A stretch of DNA of 24,667 nt from an uncultured Clostridia bacterium (GTDB lineage Bacteria > Bacillota > Clostridia > Christensenellales > Pumilibacteraceae), in NCBI GenBank assembly GCA_947589145.1, contig CANQCB010000007.1, positions 1 through 24,667 of the forward strand, in the 5' to 3' direction. Position 1 is the first letter of the stretch. Each line of letters starts with the position of its first letter. A model generated the notes under the pieces. That model did not search any database. It was not told the origin of the DNA and saw only the letters and a program-made list of their open reading frames with translations. The translations under genes were made by a program, and so were the position numbers. Below, piece by piece: positions 1 through 7,386 of this stretch.

Positions 1-15
1 CAACCATTGAAAAAC

Positions 16-39
16 CGTCGCAATCAGCGGCGTTTTTTT
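16..39 (+). terminator. Intrinsic terminator of a gene upstream of the window
   Basis: A six-pair stem (CGTCGC at 16-21 with GCGGCG at 27-32, one G-T wobble) closes a 5-nt loop and is followed by seven T residues at 33-39. This is the classic intrinsic terminator form on the plus strand. It probably ends a transcript whose gene lies before the window. Confidence 0.6.
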
Positions 40-278
40 CGTCGACTCCGCAGGCGAGTATAACCCAAAGGGGAATAATCACAACTTAATAATCAACTTT
101 GACGCGGGGTGGTAGCAGCCGGTGCTCGTTGGAGCTCCTCAGCCGAGCCGCGTAGCGGCGAACGCCACGAGCCGTTTCGGCAGGAGCGGCGCAATAGGCG
201 CGGTAATACGGGCGCGCCTCTCCGCCGCCCTGTTGCTTGCTTCATCTATCCCAAACCGCGCAAAGCGCGCAAGGAAAA
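40..278 (+). other. GC-rich intergenic region without a convincing gene
   Basis: Short open frames occur here but none has an SD or a recognisable product. The only structured content I can see is the initiator-tRNA-like stretch at 103-132 (separate entry). After it come GC-rich runs with many short self-complementary stretches, such as GCCGC/GCGGC around 147-158. The apbE promoter follows at 279-308. Confidence 0.5.
103..132 (+). pseudogene. Possible relic of the 5' half of an initiator tRNA
   Basis: From memory, the 5' end of bacterial tRNA-fMet reads CGCGGGGTGG, then AGCAGCC, then GGTAGCTCGTCGG. The window has CGCGGGGTGG at 103-112, TAGCAGCC at 113-120 and GGTGCTCGTTGG at 121-132. That is the acceptor strand, D-arm and start of the anticodon stem with a few indels. 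No CAT anticodon loop, T-arm or 3' acceptor strand follows, so it cannot be a working tRNA. It may be a scar of an old integration or rearrangement, or chance similarity in GC-rich DNA. Confidence 0.3.
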
Positions 279-308
279 TTGACTTTGATCCGAAAGACGT
301 GGTATAAT
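279..308 (+). promoter_or_regulatory. Promoter of the apbE operon
   Basis: TTGACT (279-284), an 18-nt spacer and TATAAT (303-308) form a near-consensus promoter, strengthened by an extended -10 element (TGG at 300-302). Only six bases separate the -10 box from the GTG at 315, so the transcript should begin at or within a base or two of the start codon. Confidence 0.85.
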
Positions 309-314
309 GCACGT

Positions 315-1493
315 GTGAAAAGACTGTCGAAAATTTTGTGCGTTATTTTGCCTTTTGTTGCGGCCGTTGTGTTGTTTACGGCTTGTTCGCCGCGCGGAAG
401 GACCGCGTTCATTACTCCGAATTGCTTCAACACGGTCTCCTTTGTCGCCGCGTATGCCAGCGAAAACGAACTTAATGCGGCCGCGGAAGAAATCGGGGCG
501 GAGTTCGCAAAAATCGACAACGCTATCGGTCTTTCCTTAAACTCCGATATTGCGAAATTCAACGATAACGACTATGACGGCGCTCCGTTGGAGATCTCCG
601 AGATAACGTATAACTTATTGAATGAAGCAAAACGCCTGTACGAATATACGAACGGCGCGTACAATCCGGCGGTCGGAAGGCTGGTGGATCTTTGGGGCTT
701 TTCGCCGCGCTTAAACTCGGGCGAGGACGCGTCCCCCGCTCTTCCCTACGACCGCGACGCAAAGGACGACAAAGGCCAACCCGTGCAGACCGTGCCCGAC
801 GAAAAGTATGTGACTGCGTTTAAGAGTCTGACGGATTTCGGAGAAGTCGAAACGAGCGAAAACGGCGGCAGGTACTATGTAACAAAGCCGAGTTCGGGCG
901 CAACCGTGGACGGCGTGACGTATTATATGGAGATAGACCTCGGCGGAATTGCCAAGGGTTACGCCGCGGACGTTGCCGCATACATTCTCGAATCGCGCGG
1001 CATTACGCAATCCTACGTAAGCGTGGGGTCGAGTTCTCTTTCCCTACTCGAAAGCAAAAACGACGGTTGGGCGGTTTCGCTCCGTCACCCTCGCGACAAC
1101 TCCGCAAGTTACGCAACGGTGTATGCGGAAAACACCGCCGTCTCGACAAGCGGAGACTATGAACGTTATTTCGTGCAGGGCGACAAGAGATATTGCCACA
1201 TAATAGACGCGTCCACGGGCAATCCCATCAATAACGGAATGACAACCGTTTCGGTTTTCGGCAGGAGCGCCGCAGAGGACGACGCGCTTTCCACGGCATT
1301 GTGCGTTATGGGCAAAGACGCGGCGATAGACTTTATTAACGCCAACCTCACCGACTGCCGCGTGAGCTTTGTGTGGCAAAACGATAGCACCGGCTCATTC
1401 GAATTTATAACCAATATGGAAAGCGGCTACGAACTCGCCGATTTCGAACTTCACTCCTCGGCAAAGGACGGTAAAATAACGTATGTCGCGTAA
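315..1493 (+). CDS. apbE: FAD:protein FMN transferase (ApbE), lipoprotein
   Basis: Covalently attaches FMN from FAD to a threonine in target proteins. The obvious targets here are RnfD and RnfG, encoded in the neighbouring minus-strand operon. The 392-residue product starts with a lipoprotein signal: KR at 2-3, a hydrophobic run, and lipobox FTAC with Cys24, placing it outside the membrane where the RnfG flavin site lies. Family signatures visible are DLGGIAKGYAAD, STSGDYERYF followed by HIIDASTGNP, and DALSTALCVMG near the C-terminus. The usual glycine/asparagine-rich stretch after the first motif reads SVGSSS here. I chose GTG 315 because longer in-frame starts lie upstream of the promoter and would put residues before the signal peptide. 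There is no SD; the promoter layout suggests a leaderless mRNA. The gene overlaps the next one by 11 bp. Confidence 0.93.
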   Translation: MKRLSKILCVILPFVAAVVLFTACSPRGRTAFITPNCFNTVSFVAAYASENELNAAAEEIGAEFAKIDNAIGLSLNSDIAKFNDNDYDGAPLEISEITYNLLNEAKRLYEYTNGAYNPAVGRLVDLWGFSPRLNSGEDASPALPYDRDAKDDKGQPVQTVPDEKYVTAFKSLTDFGEVETSENGGRYYVTKPSSGATVDGVTYYMEIDLGGIAKGYAADVAAYILESRGITQSYVSVGSSSLSLLESKNDGWAVSLRHPRDNSASYATVYAENTAVSTSGDYERYFVQGDKRYCHIIDASTGNPINNGMTTVSVFGRSAAEDDALSTALCVMGKDAAIDFINANLTDCRVSFVWQNDSTGSFEFITNMESGYELADFELHSSAKDGKITYVA

Positions 1494-1956
1494 GACGGTG
1501 GACAAAGTAAGAAAGGATAAGCCCTTTCACCTGCTCGACCTCGCAGTATACGGGAGTATCGCGCTTGCCGTTATCGCGCTTTTTATGGCGTTCGTTTTCT
1601 TTATTCCGCGCGATGATATCGGCAAAATTTTTATCGACCTCGGCGGTAAACGTATAGCCGAATACGACTTTGACGAAAACGAATTGACCGTCACCGACGA
1701 GGAAGCCAAAATCGAGACGGTTGAAACCGACGGTAAAATAACGCTAACCGTCCGCACCGACGACAAAGGATATAACGTAATAGAAATCTTGACCGACGAG
1801 CATTCCGTATCCGTCACCGACGCGAATTGCAGCGCGCACAAAGATTGCGTCTACTCCCCCGCAATCACCTCCTCGAAAGGCATAATCGTTTGCGTCCCGC
1901 ACAACCTCAAAATCTACGGAGAGGCGGAAAATATAGACAACCCCGTCGTCGGTTGA
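1483..1956 (+). CDS. NusG domain II-containing membrane protein
   Basis: A 157-residue protein with a basic N-terminus, one membrane segment at about residues 17-42, and an exported beta-rich domain. The domain ends with the DCVYSP and IVCVPHNLKIY motifs typical of the NusG domain II family. Members commonly sit beside ApbE and Rnf genes in clostridia. Their biochemical role is not established, and they are not the transcription factor NusG. The ATG lies 11 bp inside the end of apbE, which points to translational coupling. An accessory role in Rnf assembly or flavinylation is inference from context. Confidence 0.85.
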   Translation: MSRKTVDKVRKDKPFHLLDLAVYGSIALAVIALFMAFVFFIPRDDIGKIFIDLGGKRIAEYDFDENELTVTDEEAKIETVETDGKITLTVRTDDKGYNVIEILTDEHSVSVTDANCSAHKDCVYSPAITSSKGIIVCVPHNLKIYGEAENIDNPVVG

Positions 1957-2115
1957 GCCTGCGCCGCGCCTGCCGTAAAAGGGGCGCGCTAAGACTGCCC
2001 GAGGCGATTCCGTCCATAACGAAAAACGGTTATGCGCAACGCGTGATATATTATTACGAATATCTATCGAAATCTTTTCCACGCCCCTGCAAAAGTATAT
2101 CCTCTTACATATAAG

Positions 2116-2151
2116 AAACCCCGCCGAAACTACTCTCGGCGGGGTTTTGCT
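2116..2151 (+). terminator. Terminator of the apbE operon
   Basis: A perfect 12-bp stem (2116-2127 with 2136-2147) closes an 8-nt loop and runs into a T-rich tail through about 2151. It lies 160 nt after the NusG-domain gene. I saw no gene in that gap. The hairpin also sits just beyond the 3' end of the convergent HTH gene, but the minus-strand side has no T-run. Confidence 0.85.
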
Positions 2152-2177
2152 TTATGGCGTTATGCGTTATTACGATT

Positions 2178-2426
2178 TTATTTGAAGTCAATTTCCAGCT
2201 CGTCGCTGTTAAACATGGGGTCGGAAAAGAATTCGACGGGGGTTACGCCTAACACGCGAAGAAGTATGAGCAAGGTGCGAAGATAAATGTCTTTGTTCCT
2301 GTTTTTGCGGATACTGCGGTAGGTCTCGTACGACATGGCGGCGCGGTTGCACAACGTATATACCCCGAGTTTTCTCTCTTTGCGCAGAGCTTCCAACTTT
2401 TCCGAAATCAATTCATTCAACAACAT
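2178..2426 (-). CDS. Small helix-turn-helix (Xre-like) regulator
   Basis: An 82-residue protein that is almost entirely one Cro/CI-type HTH domain. It contains LRKERKLGVYTLCNRAAMSY, then ETYRSIRKN as the likely recognition helix, then LRTLLILLRVLGVTPVEFF, the usual end of an Xre domain. No ligand or enzyme domain is present. The ATG at 2426 has no SD. An extended -10 (TGC TATAAA, 2438-2433) ends six bases before it, so the mRNA is probably leaderless. A 13-bp inverted repeat lies just upstream and is the natural candidate operator. The divergent neighbour is a membrane protein that this regulator may control together with itself. Confidence 0.8.
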   Translation of the reverse strand: MLLNELISEKLEALRKERKLGVYTLCNRAAMSYETYRSIRKNRNKDIYLRTLLILLRVLGVTPVEFFSDPMFNSDELEIDFK

Positions 2427-2432
2427 ACTATA

Positions 2433-2441
2433 TTTATAGCA
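2433..2441 (-). promoter_or_regulatory. Extended -10 box of the HTH gene
   Basis: On the minus strand TGC precedes TATAAA (2438-2433), giving an extended -10. I see no good -35. The box ends six bases before the ATG at 2426. Confidence 0.55.
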
Positions 2442-2481
2442 AAAATCACCACTAAAATATCTGTGTTATAGTGGTGATTTT
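2442..2481. promoter_or_regulatory. 13-bp inverted repeat, likely operator between divergent genes
   Basis: AAAATCACCACTA (2442-2454) and its exact reverse complement TAGTGGTGATTTT (2469-2481) are separated by 14 nt. One arm abuts the -10 region of the HTH gene, and the other ends two bases before the -35 of the plus-strand gene at 2558. A dimeric HTH protein bound here could block both promoters. There is no T-tail, so an operator is more likely than a terminator. Confidence 0.65.
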
Positions 2482-2482
2482 G

Positions 2483-2512
2483 TTGACAAATGAATATTTT
2501 CTTAGTTATAAT
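2483..2512 (+). promoter_or_regulatory. Promoter of the membrane-protein gene at 2558
   Basis: Consensus TTGACA (2483-2488), an 18-nt spacer and consensus TATAAT (2507-2512). This is one of the strongest promoters in the window. It produces a leader of about 40 nt with the SD AGAGGAG at 2544-2550. Confidence 0.88.
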
Positions 2513-2557
2513 TAAGTTGTTGCAGGCGCAACTATTAAAACAAAGAGGAGAATTACA

Positions 2558-3241
2558 ATGGAAGAACAAAATCAATCGATGAACATGGAGCAATTTACCC
2601 CGCCGTCTGAACCCGTAACGCCGCCCGACACGCGTTACAAAGTGTATGTACCGCGGTACAAAGCGATAAATAAAATCGGTATGGCATATGCCTTGTGCGT
2701 TGTCTTTGCGGTGATATTTATTTTTTTGGGGGAGTACTTTAATGCAACCGGGCTTGGAGACTTTTCGTATTTTGAAGAGATGGTATCTTCTTTACAGCAA
2801 GGTACAGGCGTGTGGGAAGTTTTGACGATTTTACTTGCGCTTGTAGGAATGATTATGGCGCTTGTAGAGGCGAAATTTAACATGAAAAACCTTGAGGATA
2901 TCGACGGATATAGCTTACGCAAGTACAATAAACTCAAAGGCGACGCCGAAAAAACTATAGGAAAGAAGATGAAATTTTCTTTTTGGTTTGATTCGGCTTC
3001 CGAGGAATGGCTTATTATGGCATTAGTGTTTTTCATTACAACTATCATTTTCTTTCATCATCCCGACGGCGCAACGGGGGTGCCTTTAACCTACTTTTCA
3101 TTTTTAAGCGGGGTGAGTGGCATGATCGTAATGCCGTGTATTCCGTTACTCGGCGCGATTGGTCTCGGCACAGCAAAAGCAATTATAAAACTTAATATAC
3201 AAAGTAGCATTTATAAAGAAGTAAAAAGTTCGCTCGCCTGA
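2558..3241 (+). CDS. Unrecognised four-helix membrane protein
   Basis: I do not recognise the family. The 227-residue product has a soluble, proline-rich N-terminus (PPSEPVTPPDTRY). Four likely membrane helices follow at about 40-60, 84-104, 150-170 and 182-207. A charged stretch between helices two and three (KNLEDIDGYSLRKYNKLKGDAEKT) is probably cytoplasmic. The ATG is preceded by the SD AGAGGAG seven bases upstream. A consensus promoter and a dedicated terminator make it a single-gene unit. The shared intergenic palindrome suggests control by the divergent HTH protein. Function unknown. Confidence 0.8.
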   Translation: MEEQNQSMNMEQFTPPSEPVTPPDTRYKVYVPRYKAINKIGMAYALCVVFAVIFIFLGEYFNATGLGDFSYFEEMVSSLQQGTGVWEVLTILLALVGMIMALVEAKFNMKNLEDIDGYSLRKYNKLKGDAEKTIGKKMKFSFWFDSASEEWLIMALVFFITTIIFFHHPDGATGVPLTYFSFLSGVSGMIVMPCIPLLGAIGLGTAKAIIKLNIQSSIYKEVKSSLA

Positions 3242-3268
3242 CCCCCCCCTAACCCCTTATATATAACT

Positions 3269-3297
3269 ATACCCCGAGAGTTGCCTCGGGGTATTTT
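3269..3297 (+). terminator. Terminator between convergent genes
   Basis: A perfect 10-bp stem (3269-3278 with 3285-3294), a 6-nt loop, then TTTT ending at 3297. It lies 28 bases after the membrane-protein stop. The minus-strand side is AT-rich, so it may also end the rnf operon. Confidence 0.8.
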
Positions 3298-3321
3298 GGT
3301 AGTTAAACTTGTCACAACGCG

Positions 3322-4197
3322 TTACTTATCTTCGCTATGGCGGCGGCGAATGACTTTGCGAGGACATTTCGCTACGCAAGTATAACAGCCGTTGCACTTG
3401 GAATAATCTATTTTCGGCAGGTTGTTCTCCATGACTATTGCGTCGCTCGGGCAATTCTTGGCGCACAGCCCGCAAGCGATACAGCCCGACTTACATACGC
3501 CCGTAACCTCTTTCCCCTTGCAATGCGAGGAGCATGCGACGTAAACGGGTGCGGACGCGGGTATGCGCTCGATAAGGTGTTTGGGGCAGGCGTTTATGCA
3601 CATGCCGCAAGAAATACATATATCGGGATCGATCACGGAAACGTGATCATCCATGGTAATGGCGCGTTCGGGGCAGGATCTCAGGCAACTGCCGTTACCG
3701 AGACAGCCGTCGTTGCACATTTTCGCGCCCTTGAAAAGTTGCGCCTCGTACACACAGGTGTCGATACCGTTATACTTATAAAGGTTATTCGCGTTTGATC
3801 CGCCGCTGCACATAACGCACGCGACGGTACGCTCCTCGTCTTTTATTTCCAGACCGAGGATTTTTGCTATTTTCTGTTTGTTCTCCGCGTCGGTGACATG
3901 GCAGTCGGAAAGAGTTGCCTCTCCCTTGCAAAGTTTTTCGGCAAAGCCGGCGCAACCCGAACAGCCGCAGCCGCCGCAATTTGCGCCCGCGAGGTTTTCT
4001 ATGACCTGTTCGAGTTTTTCGTCCGAATTTATCTTGCAAACTTTGCTGACGACGAGGATAAGCACGGTCAAAACGAGCGCAATTCCGCAGAATATAGCCG
4101 CGGATATGCCGATTTTCGTAAACAAGTCGGAAGCCAAGTTCTCCTCTTGCGCCTCTTCCGCGGCAAGCGCAAGCATTTGCAATATAGGGTAATTCAT
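3322..4197 (-). CDS. rnfB: Rnf complex subunit B (Fe-S electron carrier)
   Basis: A cytoplasm-facing, membrane-anchored iron-sulfur subunit thought to accept electrons from reduced ferredoxin. The 291 residues comprise a membrane segment at about 30-52 and the GANCGGCGCSGCAGFAEKLC cluster motif at 71-90. An 8-Fe region with CxxxC/CP at 161-175 follows, then 4Fe-4S motifs at 194-204, 239-249 and 268-278. The extra C-terminal ferredoxin pair and basic tail (KVIRRRHSEDK) are typical of long clostridial RnfB. The ATG at 4197 has SD AGGAG seven bases upstream. It is the last gene of the operon, 30 nt after rnfA, with the terminator beyond its stop. Confidence 0.96.
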   Translation of the reverse strand: MNYPILQMLALAAEEAQEENLASDLFTKIGISAAIFCGIALVLTVLILVVSKVCKINSDEKLEQVIENLAGANCGGCGCSGCAGFAEKLCKGEATLSDCHVTDAENKQKIAKILGLEIKDEERTVACVMCSGGSNANNLYKYNGIDTCVYEAQLFKGAKMCNDGCLGNGSCLRSCPERAITMDDHVSVIDPDICISCGMCINACPKHLIERIPASAPVYVACSSHCKGKEVTGVCKSGCIACGLCAKNCPSDAIVMENNLPKIDYSKCNGCYTCVAKCPRKVIRRRHSEDK

Positions 4198-4227
4198 ATT
4201 CTATCTCCTGAGCGAAACGCGCGGCGA

Positions 4228-4848
4228 TCAGCCGCCGAAGTTGATAAACGTAAACACATAGAACGCCATGGCGATAAACGCCGCCGTCACCATGGTGATC
4301 GGGAAGCCTTGAAGCGATTTGGGAAGGTTGAGGTGGTTAATGTTTTCGCGCATCCCGCTCATAATAACCATTGCCATCAAGAAACCGAGTCCGCCGAAAA
4401 GCGCGTATACTATCGACCAACCGAAATTAAGCGACACGCCGCCGACAATATTCATCTCCCACAATCCCGTCGCAAGCGCGTTGGAAGTGATTTCGCACAC
4501 GGCAAGCACGGCGCAGTTAGTCGTTATGAGAGGCAGATATATGCCCATCGCATTGTAAAGCGGCGGCGAGAATCTTTTGATAAATTTTTCCAACATTTGC
4601 ACAAGCGCGGCAATGACGAAAATGAACACGAGTATTTCGAGGAACGCCACGTCCGCGGCAAGCAGCAGTTGATAAATCGGATAAGTTATCATCGTCGCGA
4701 TCACCATGACGACGGTGACCGCCGCGCCCATACCCACCGCGCTTTTCGTCTGTTTCGAAACGCCGAGGAAGGGGCAAATGCCGTAAGTTTGCGAGAATAC
4801 GAAGTTACTCGAAAAAGCCGCCGTTACCATTATAGCAAGAAAACTCAT
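4228..4848 (-). CDS. rnfA: Rnf complex subunit A
   Basis: An integral membrane subunit of the ion-translocating ferredoxin:NAD+ oxidoreductase, 206 residues with six expected helices. Family features are FSSNFVFSQTYGICPFLGVS near the N-terminus, the helix-embedded LPLITTNCAVL, and GGLGFLMAMVIMSGMREN towards the C-terminus. The cysteines in the GICPF and TTNCAV stretches match those that hold the in-membrane 2Fe-2S cluster between RnfA and RnfE. The start codon lies one base after the rnfE stop. Confidence 0.96.
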   Translation of the reverse strand: MSFLAIMVTAAFSSNFVFSQTYGICPFLGVSKQTKSAVGMGAAVTVVMVIATMITYPIYQLLLAADVAFLEILVFIFVIAALVQMLEKFIKRFSPPLYNAMGIYLPLITTNCAVLAVCEITSNALATGLWEMNIVGGVSLNFGWSIVYALFGGLGFLMAMVIMSGMRENINHLNLPKSLQGFPITMVTAAFIAMAFYVFTFINFGG

Positions 4849-4849
4849 A

Positions 4850-5518
4850 TTACGCCGCCTCCTTTTCTTCGAGCAGATCTGGTTGATCGTTCAGCAATTT
4901 GGTTTTCTTTATGCGGCTACGTCTCCTGACGCTCTCCATGACCGCGACGAAGCCCGCTATGCAAAGCCCGTATACTATGAACGCGCCCATGGGAGTGGTG
5001 AAAAATGAGATTTCGAAGCCGCCGAGAATTTCGATCCCGAAGAACGAGCCCGCGCCGAGGAACTCCCTTATAATACCCATGAATACCAGCGCAACCGTGA
5101 AACCCGCGCCGTTGGCAATTCCGTCCAAAGCCGATTCGATCACGCCGTTTTTGCTCGCGAACGCTTCCGCCCTGCCGAGAATGAGACAGTTGACGACGAT
5201 CAGCGGCAGGAACGTGCCCATCATGTCGTACAGCGACGGGATCATTTTATCGAGGAAAAGTTTAAGCACGGTGACCAAAGTCGCTATTACCACGATATAA
5301 GAAGGTATGCGCACCGCGTTGGGAATGACCTTTCGAAGCGCGGAAATTATGATATTGCTGAGAGTGAGGACGATCAGAACGGAGACGCCCATGCCGAACG
5401 CCGAAATCGCCGACGTGGTCATTGCGAGCGTGGGGCAGGTGCCGAGTACGAGCATGAATGTCGGGTTGTTGAAAATCATGCCGTTCATCATTATTGTGCC
5501 GTATTTGTTTTTACTCAT
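4850..5518 (-). CDS. rnfE: Rnf complex subunit E
   Basis: The membrane partner of RnfA, inverted and homologous to it. The 222 residues include NPTFMLVLGTCPTLAMTTS, with the conserved cysteine at about 28, and GTFLPLIVVNCLILGRAEA, with the second cluster cysteine. GIIREFLGAGSF is also typical of the family. The C-terminal tail is unusually charged (RRRSRIKKTKLL and a run of Glu/Asp/Leu). The ATG at 5518 overlaps the end of rnfG by 8 bp. Confidence 0.96.
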   Translation of the reverse strand: MSKNKYGTIMMNGMIFNNPTFMLVLGTCPTLAMTTSAISAFGMGVSVLIVLTLSNIIISALRKVIPNAVRIPSYIVVIATLVTVLKLFLDKMIPSLYDMMGTFLPLIVVNCLILGRAEAFASKNGVIESALDGIANGAGFTVALVFMGIIREFLGAGSFFGIEILGGFEISFFTTPMGAFIVYGLCIAGFVAVMESVRRRSRIKKTKLLNDQPDLLEEKEAA

Positions 5519-6278
5519 TTCCGTCCTCCTCGATAAATGTCAATGAACCGTTGGGCAGTTGTTCGCGAACGTAATATAGCGCCCCGTTGACCGCAACGTC
5601 CATCGCGGTGGAAGTGTAAGTCGCGCCCGAGGAAATCACTTCTATATTATCCCCGCCGACCGACATCTTGCCCGTCACGAAGTATCCGCCGCCCGTCACG
5701 ACCGCAGTCGCCTCGTCCGTCGTGTATTCGGCAAAGAATGCGTCGCCGAATTGTCCTATCAACGTCTGGCTGGAATCCGTTTCGTTGTTGACGTAAACCG
5801 CTTTTTCTATCTTCTCCACGCCGTCACCGATCGCGAACATGACCCAAACGGTGACCGAACCTCCCGTGAAACCGCAACCTTTTCCGCGCGATTTAACGAG
5901 GCATTTGCCCGTCTCGTCCATGATCACCTGTTGAATGACCGCGGTGTAAGAACTCATTCTCTCCTGCTCGGGCTTAGCGAGTTCGGCGGGGTCGTCGGGA
6001 TAAAAGCCCTGACTGTCGTGAAAAAGCGTTATGCTCCGCGACTTGGCGTCGCCTTCCAACTCGCCGCCGTCCGATTTTCGCACGGTTATTTCCGAGTATT
6101 TCGGGATATCCTCGACGCTGCCGTATATTTTGGCGAGGCTGCGATTGAGTCTTTCCTCGTCGGAAACCCTGAACAGCACCGCACAAGCCGCTATTACCGC
6201 GCCGCAAACAAGCGTTATTATGAGCAGAACCAATATACACTTAAAGGAGTTTGATTTGAAGAAATCTTTTGTTTTCAT
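5511..6278 (-). CDS. rnfG: Rnf complex subunit G (covalent-FMN subunit)
   Basis: A single-pass membrane subunit with an extracytoplasmic FMN-binding domain. The 255 residues have an N-terminal helix at about 14-37 and the flavinylation motif SGATYTSTAM at 217-226. Thr220 is the expected attachment site for FMN delivered by ApbE, which is encoded at 315-1493. An insert between the helix and the FMN domain (about 60-130) makes it somewhat longer than minimal RnfG. Its ATG overlaps the rnfD stop by 4 bp. Confidence 0.94.
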   Translation of the reverse strand: MKTKDFFKSNSFKCILVLLIITLVCGAVIAACAVLFRVSDEERLNRSLAKIYGSVEDIPKYSEITVRKSDGGELEGDAKSRSITLFHDSQGFYPDDPAELAKPEQERMSSYTAVIQQVIMDETGKCLVKSRGKGCGFTGGSVTVWVMFAIGDGVEKIEKAVYVNNETDSSQTLIGQFGDAFFAEYTTDEATAVVTGGGYFVTGKMSVGGDNIEVISSGATYTSTAMDVAVNGALYYVREQLPNGSLTFIEEDGNE

Positions 6279-7384
6279 GCCTTCCCCTCCTGTGCGGCGC
6301 TCGCCTTTTCTTTTTTCGGCTTGTCCTTAACGGGACGGACGTATCCGAACGGACGGCGAGGAATGTATCTGTCGAGCAGCGGCGTGAGGCAGTTCATAAG
6401 CAATATGCAGAACGACGTGACTTCCAACCCCGTCGCTTTTCTCAGCCCGGCATTGAGCAGCCCGAGGCAGACGTAATATATGATATTTGCGAGGGTGGAT
6501 TTCGGAGACGTCGAGTAGTCCGTCGCCATGAACACCGCGCCGAAGAGCAGTCCGCCCGAAAGCACGGAGGGAAGAAAAAAAGTAAAATCGAACCCTTCGA
6601 GCGCGACGGCGAAAAGCCCGGCGGTCGCTATGTAAATAAGCGGGAAATACCACTTGATCACCTTTCTGATCGCAAGATAAGCAAAGCCGAGAAGTATCGC
6701 TACCTTGCAGGTCTCTCCTATCATTCCGTCCACGCCCGAGCCGAGGAAAAGATCGAGCGGACTCAAAAGCATTTTGCCGTTTCCGAGCATTGCGGTAAGC
6801 GGAGTCGCGCCCGAAAGCACGTTGTCGATATCCTGCACGTTGAAAACCGTACCTTTAACGAGCCCGAACGTCGCGACCGTGCCCCAGCACGATCCGACCA
6901 AGGCGGTAAAGGAGAGGAGTAGAAAAACGCGCGCCGTATCCGCGGGGTTGACAAGGTTGCGGCCCGTGCCGCCGAACAGCATTTTGCAAAGAGCGATCGC
7001 AAATATGCTCCCGATAAACGGGATATACCAAGGCAAATAATGATAGCTCGTTATACCGCCCTCCGTCGCCGCGTAACCGACGGGAAGAATGAGCGCGAGT
7101 ATGAGACCGCTCACCACCGACGAGAAATCGAAGTTATGGAACAGAACGTATTTCAGCGTGCCGCGAAAATCCTTCCAACATTTTTTGGAAATCATGGCGT
7201 AGATAATCTCGGTCGCCGCCGCAGTCGCAACGGAAATCGCCTCTATCGCAAGGGAGTACCAACCGAAGAATATTACGGAAGCGACCACGCAGGGCAAGAG
7301 CGCGATAAGAACGTCTATCATAATGCGCCTTGTGCTCGTTTTCTTTCTGATATGCGGGGATGTGGATACAAGTAATTCGGACAT
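6275..7384 (-). CDS. rnfD: Rnf complex subunit D (covalent-FMN membrane subunit)
   Basis: A polytopic membrane subunit of 369 residues, related to NqrB, that carries a covalent flavin and helps couple electron flow to ion movement. The flavinylation motif SGATPLTAM lies at 191-199, with Thr194 the expected FMN site. Other family marks are GGTGRNLVNPAD at 138-149 and FMATDYSTSP near the C-terminus. A longer in-frame start at 7477 lies deep inside rnfC. ATG 7384 is preferred because GAGGTG sits just upstream and it lies two bases after the rnfC stop. The C-terminus has a basic, lysine-rich tail. Confidence 0.95.
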   Translation of the reverse strand: MSELLVSTSPHIRKKTSTRRIMIDVLIALLPCVVASVIFFGWYSLAIEAISVATAAATEIIYAMISKKCWKDFRGTLKYVLFHNFDFSSVVSGLILALILPVGYAATEGGITSYHYLPWYIPFIGSIFAIALCKMLFGGTGRNLVNPADTARVFLLLSFTALVGSCWGTVATFGLVKGTVFNVQDIDNVLSGATPLTAMLGNGKMLLSPLDLFLGSGVDGMIGETCKVAILLGFAYLAIRKVIKWYFPLIYIATAGLFAVALEGFDFTFFLPSVLSGGLLFGAVFMATDYSTSPKSTLANIIYYVCLGLLNAGLRKATGLEVTSFCILLMNCLTPLLDRYIPRRPFGYVRPVKDKPKKEKASAAQEGKA

Positions 7385-7386
7385 TT

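Noticed and set aside
3898..4929. A 343-codon plus-strand open frame across rnfB/rnfA
   Set aside because: It is antisense to two well-supported Rnf genes, has low-complexity Arg/His-rich content, no SD and no recognisable domain. Long antisense frames are common over this GC-biased coding DNA.
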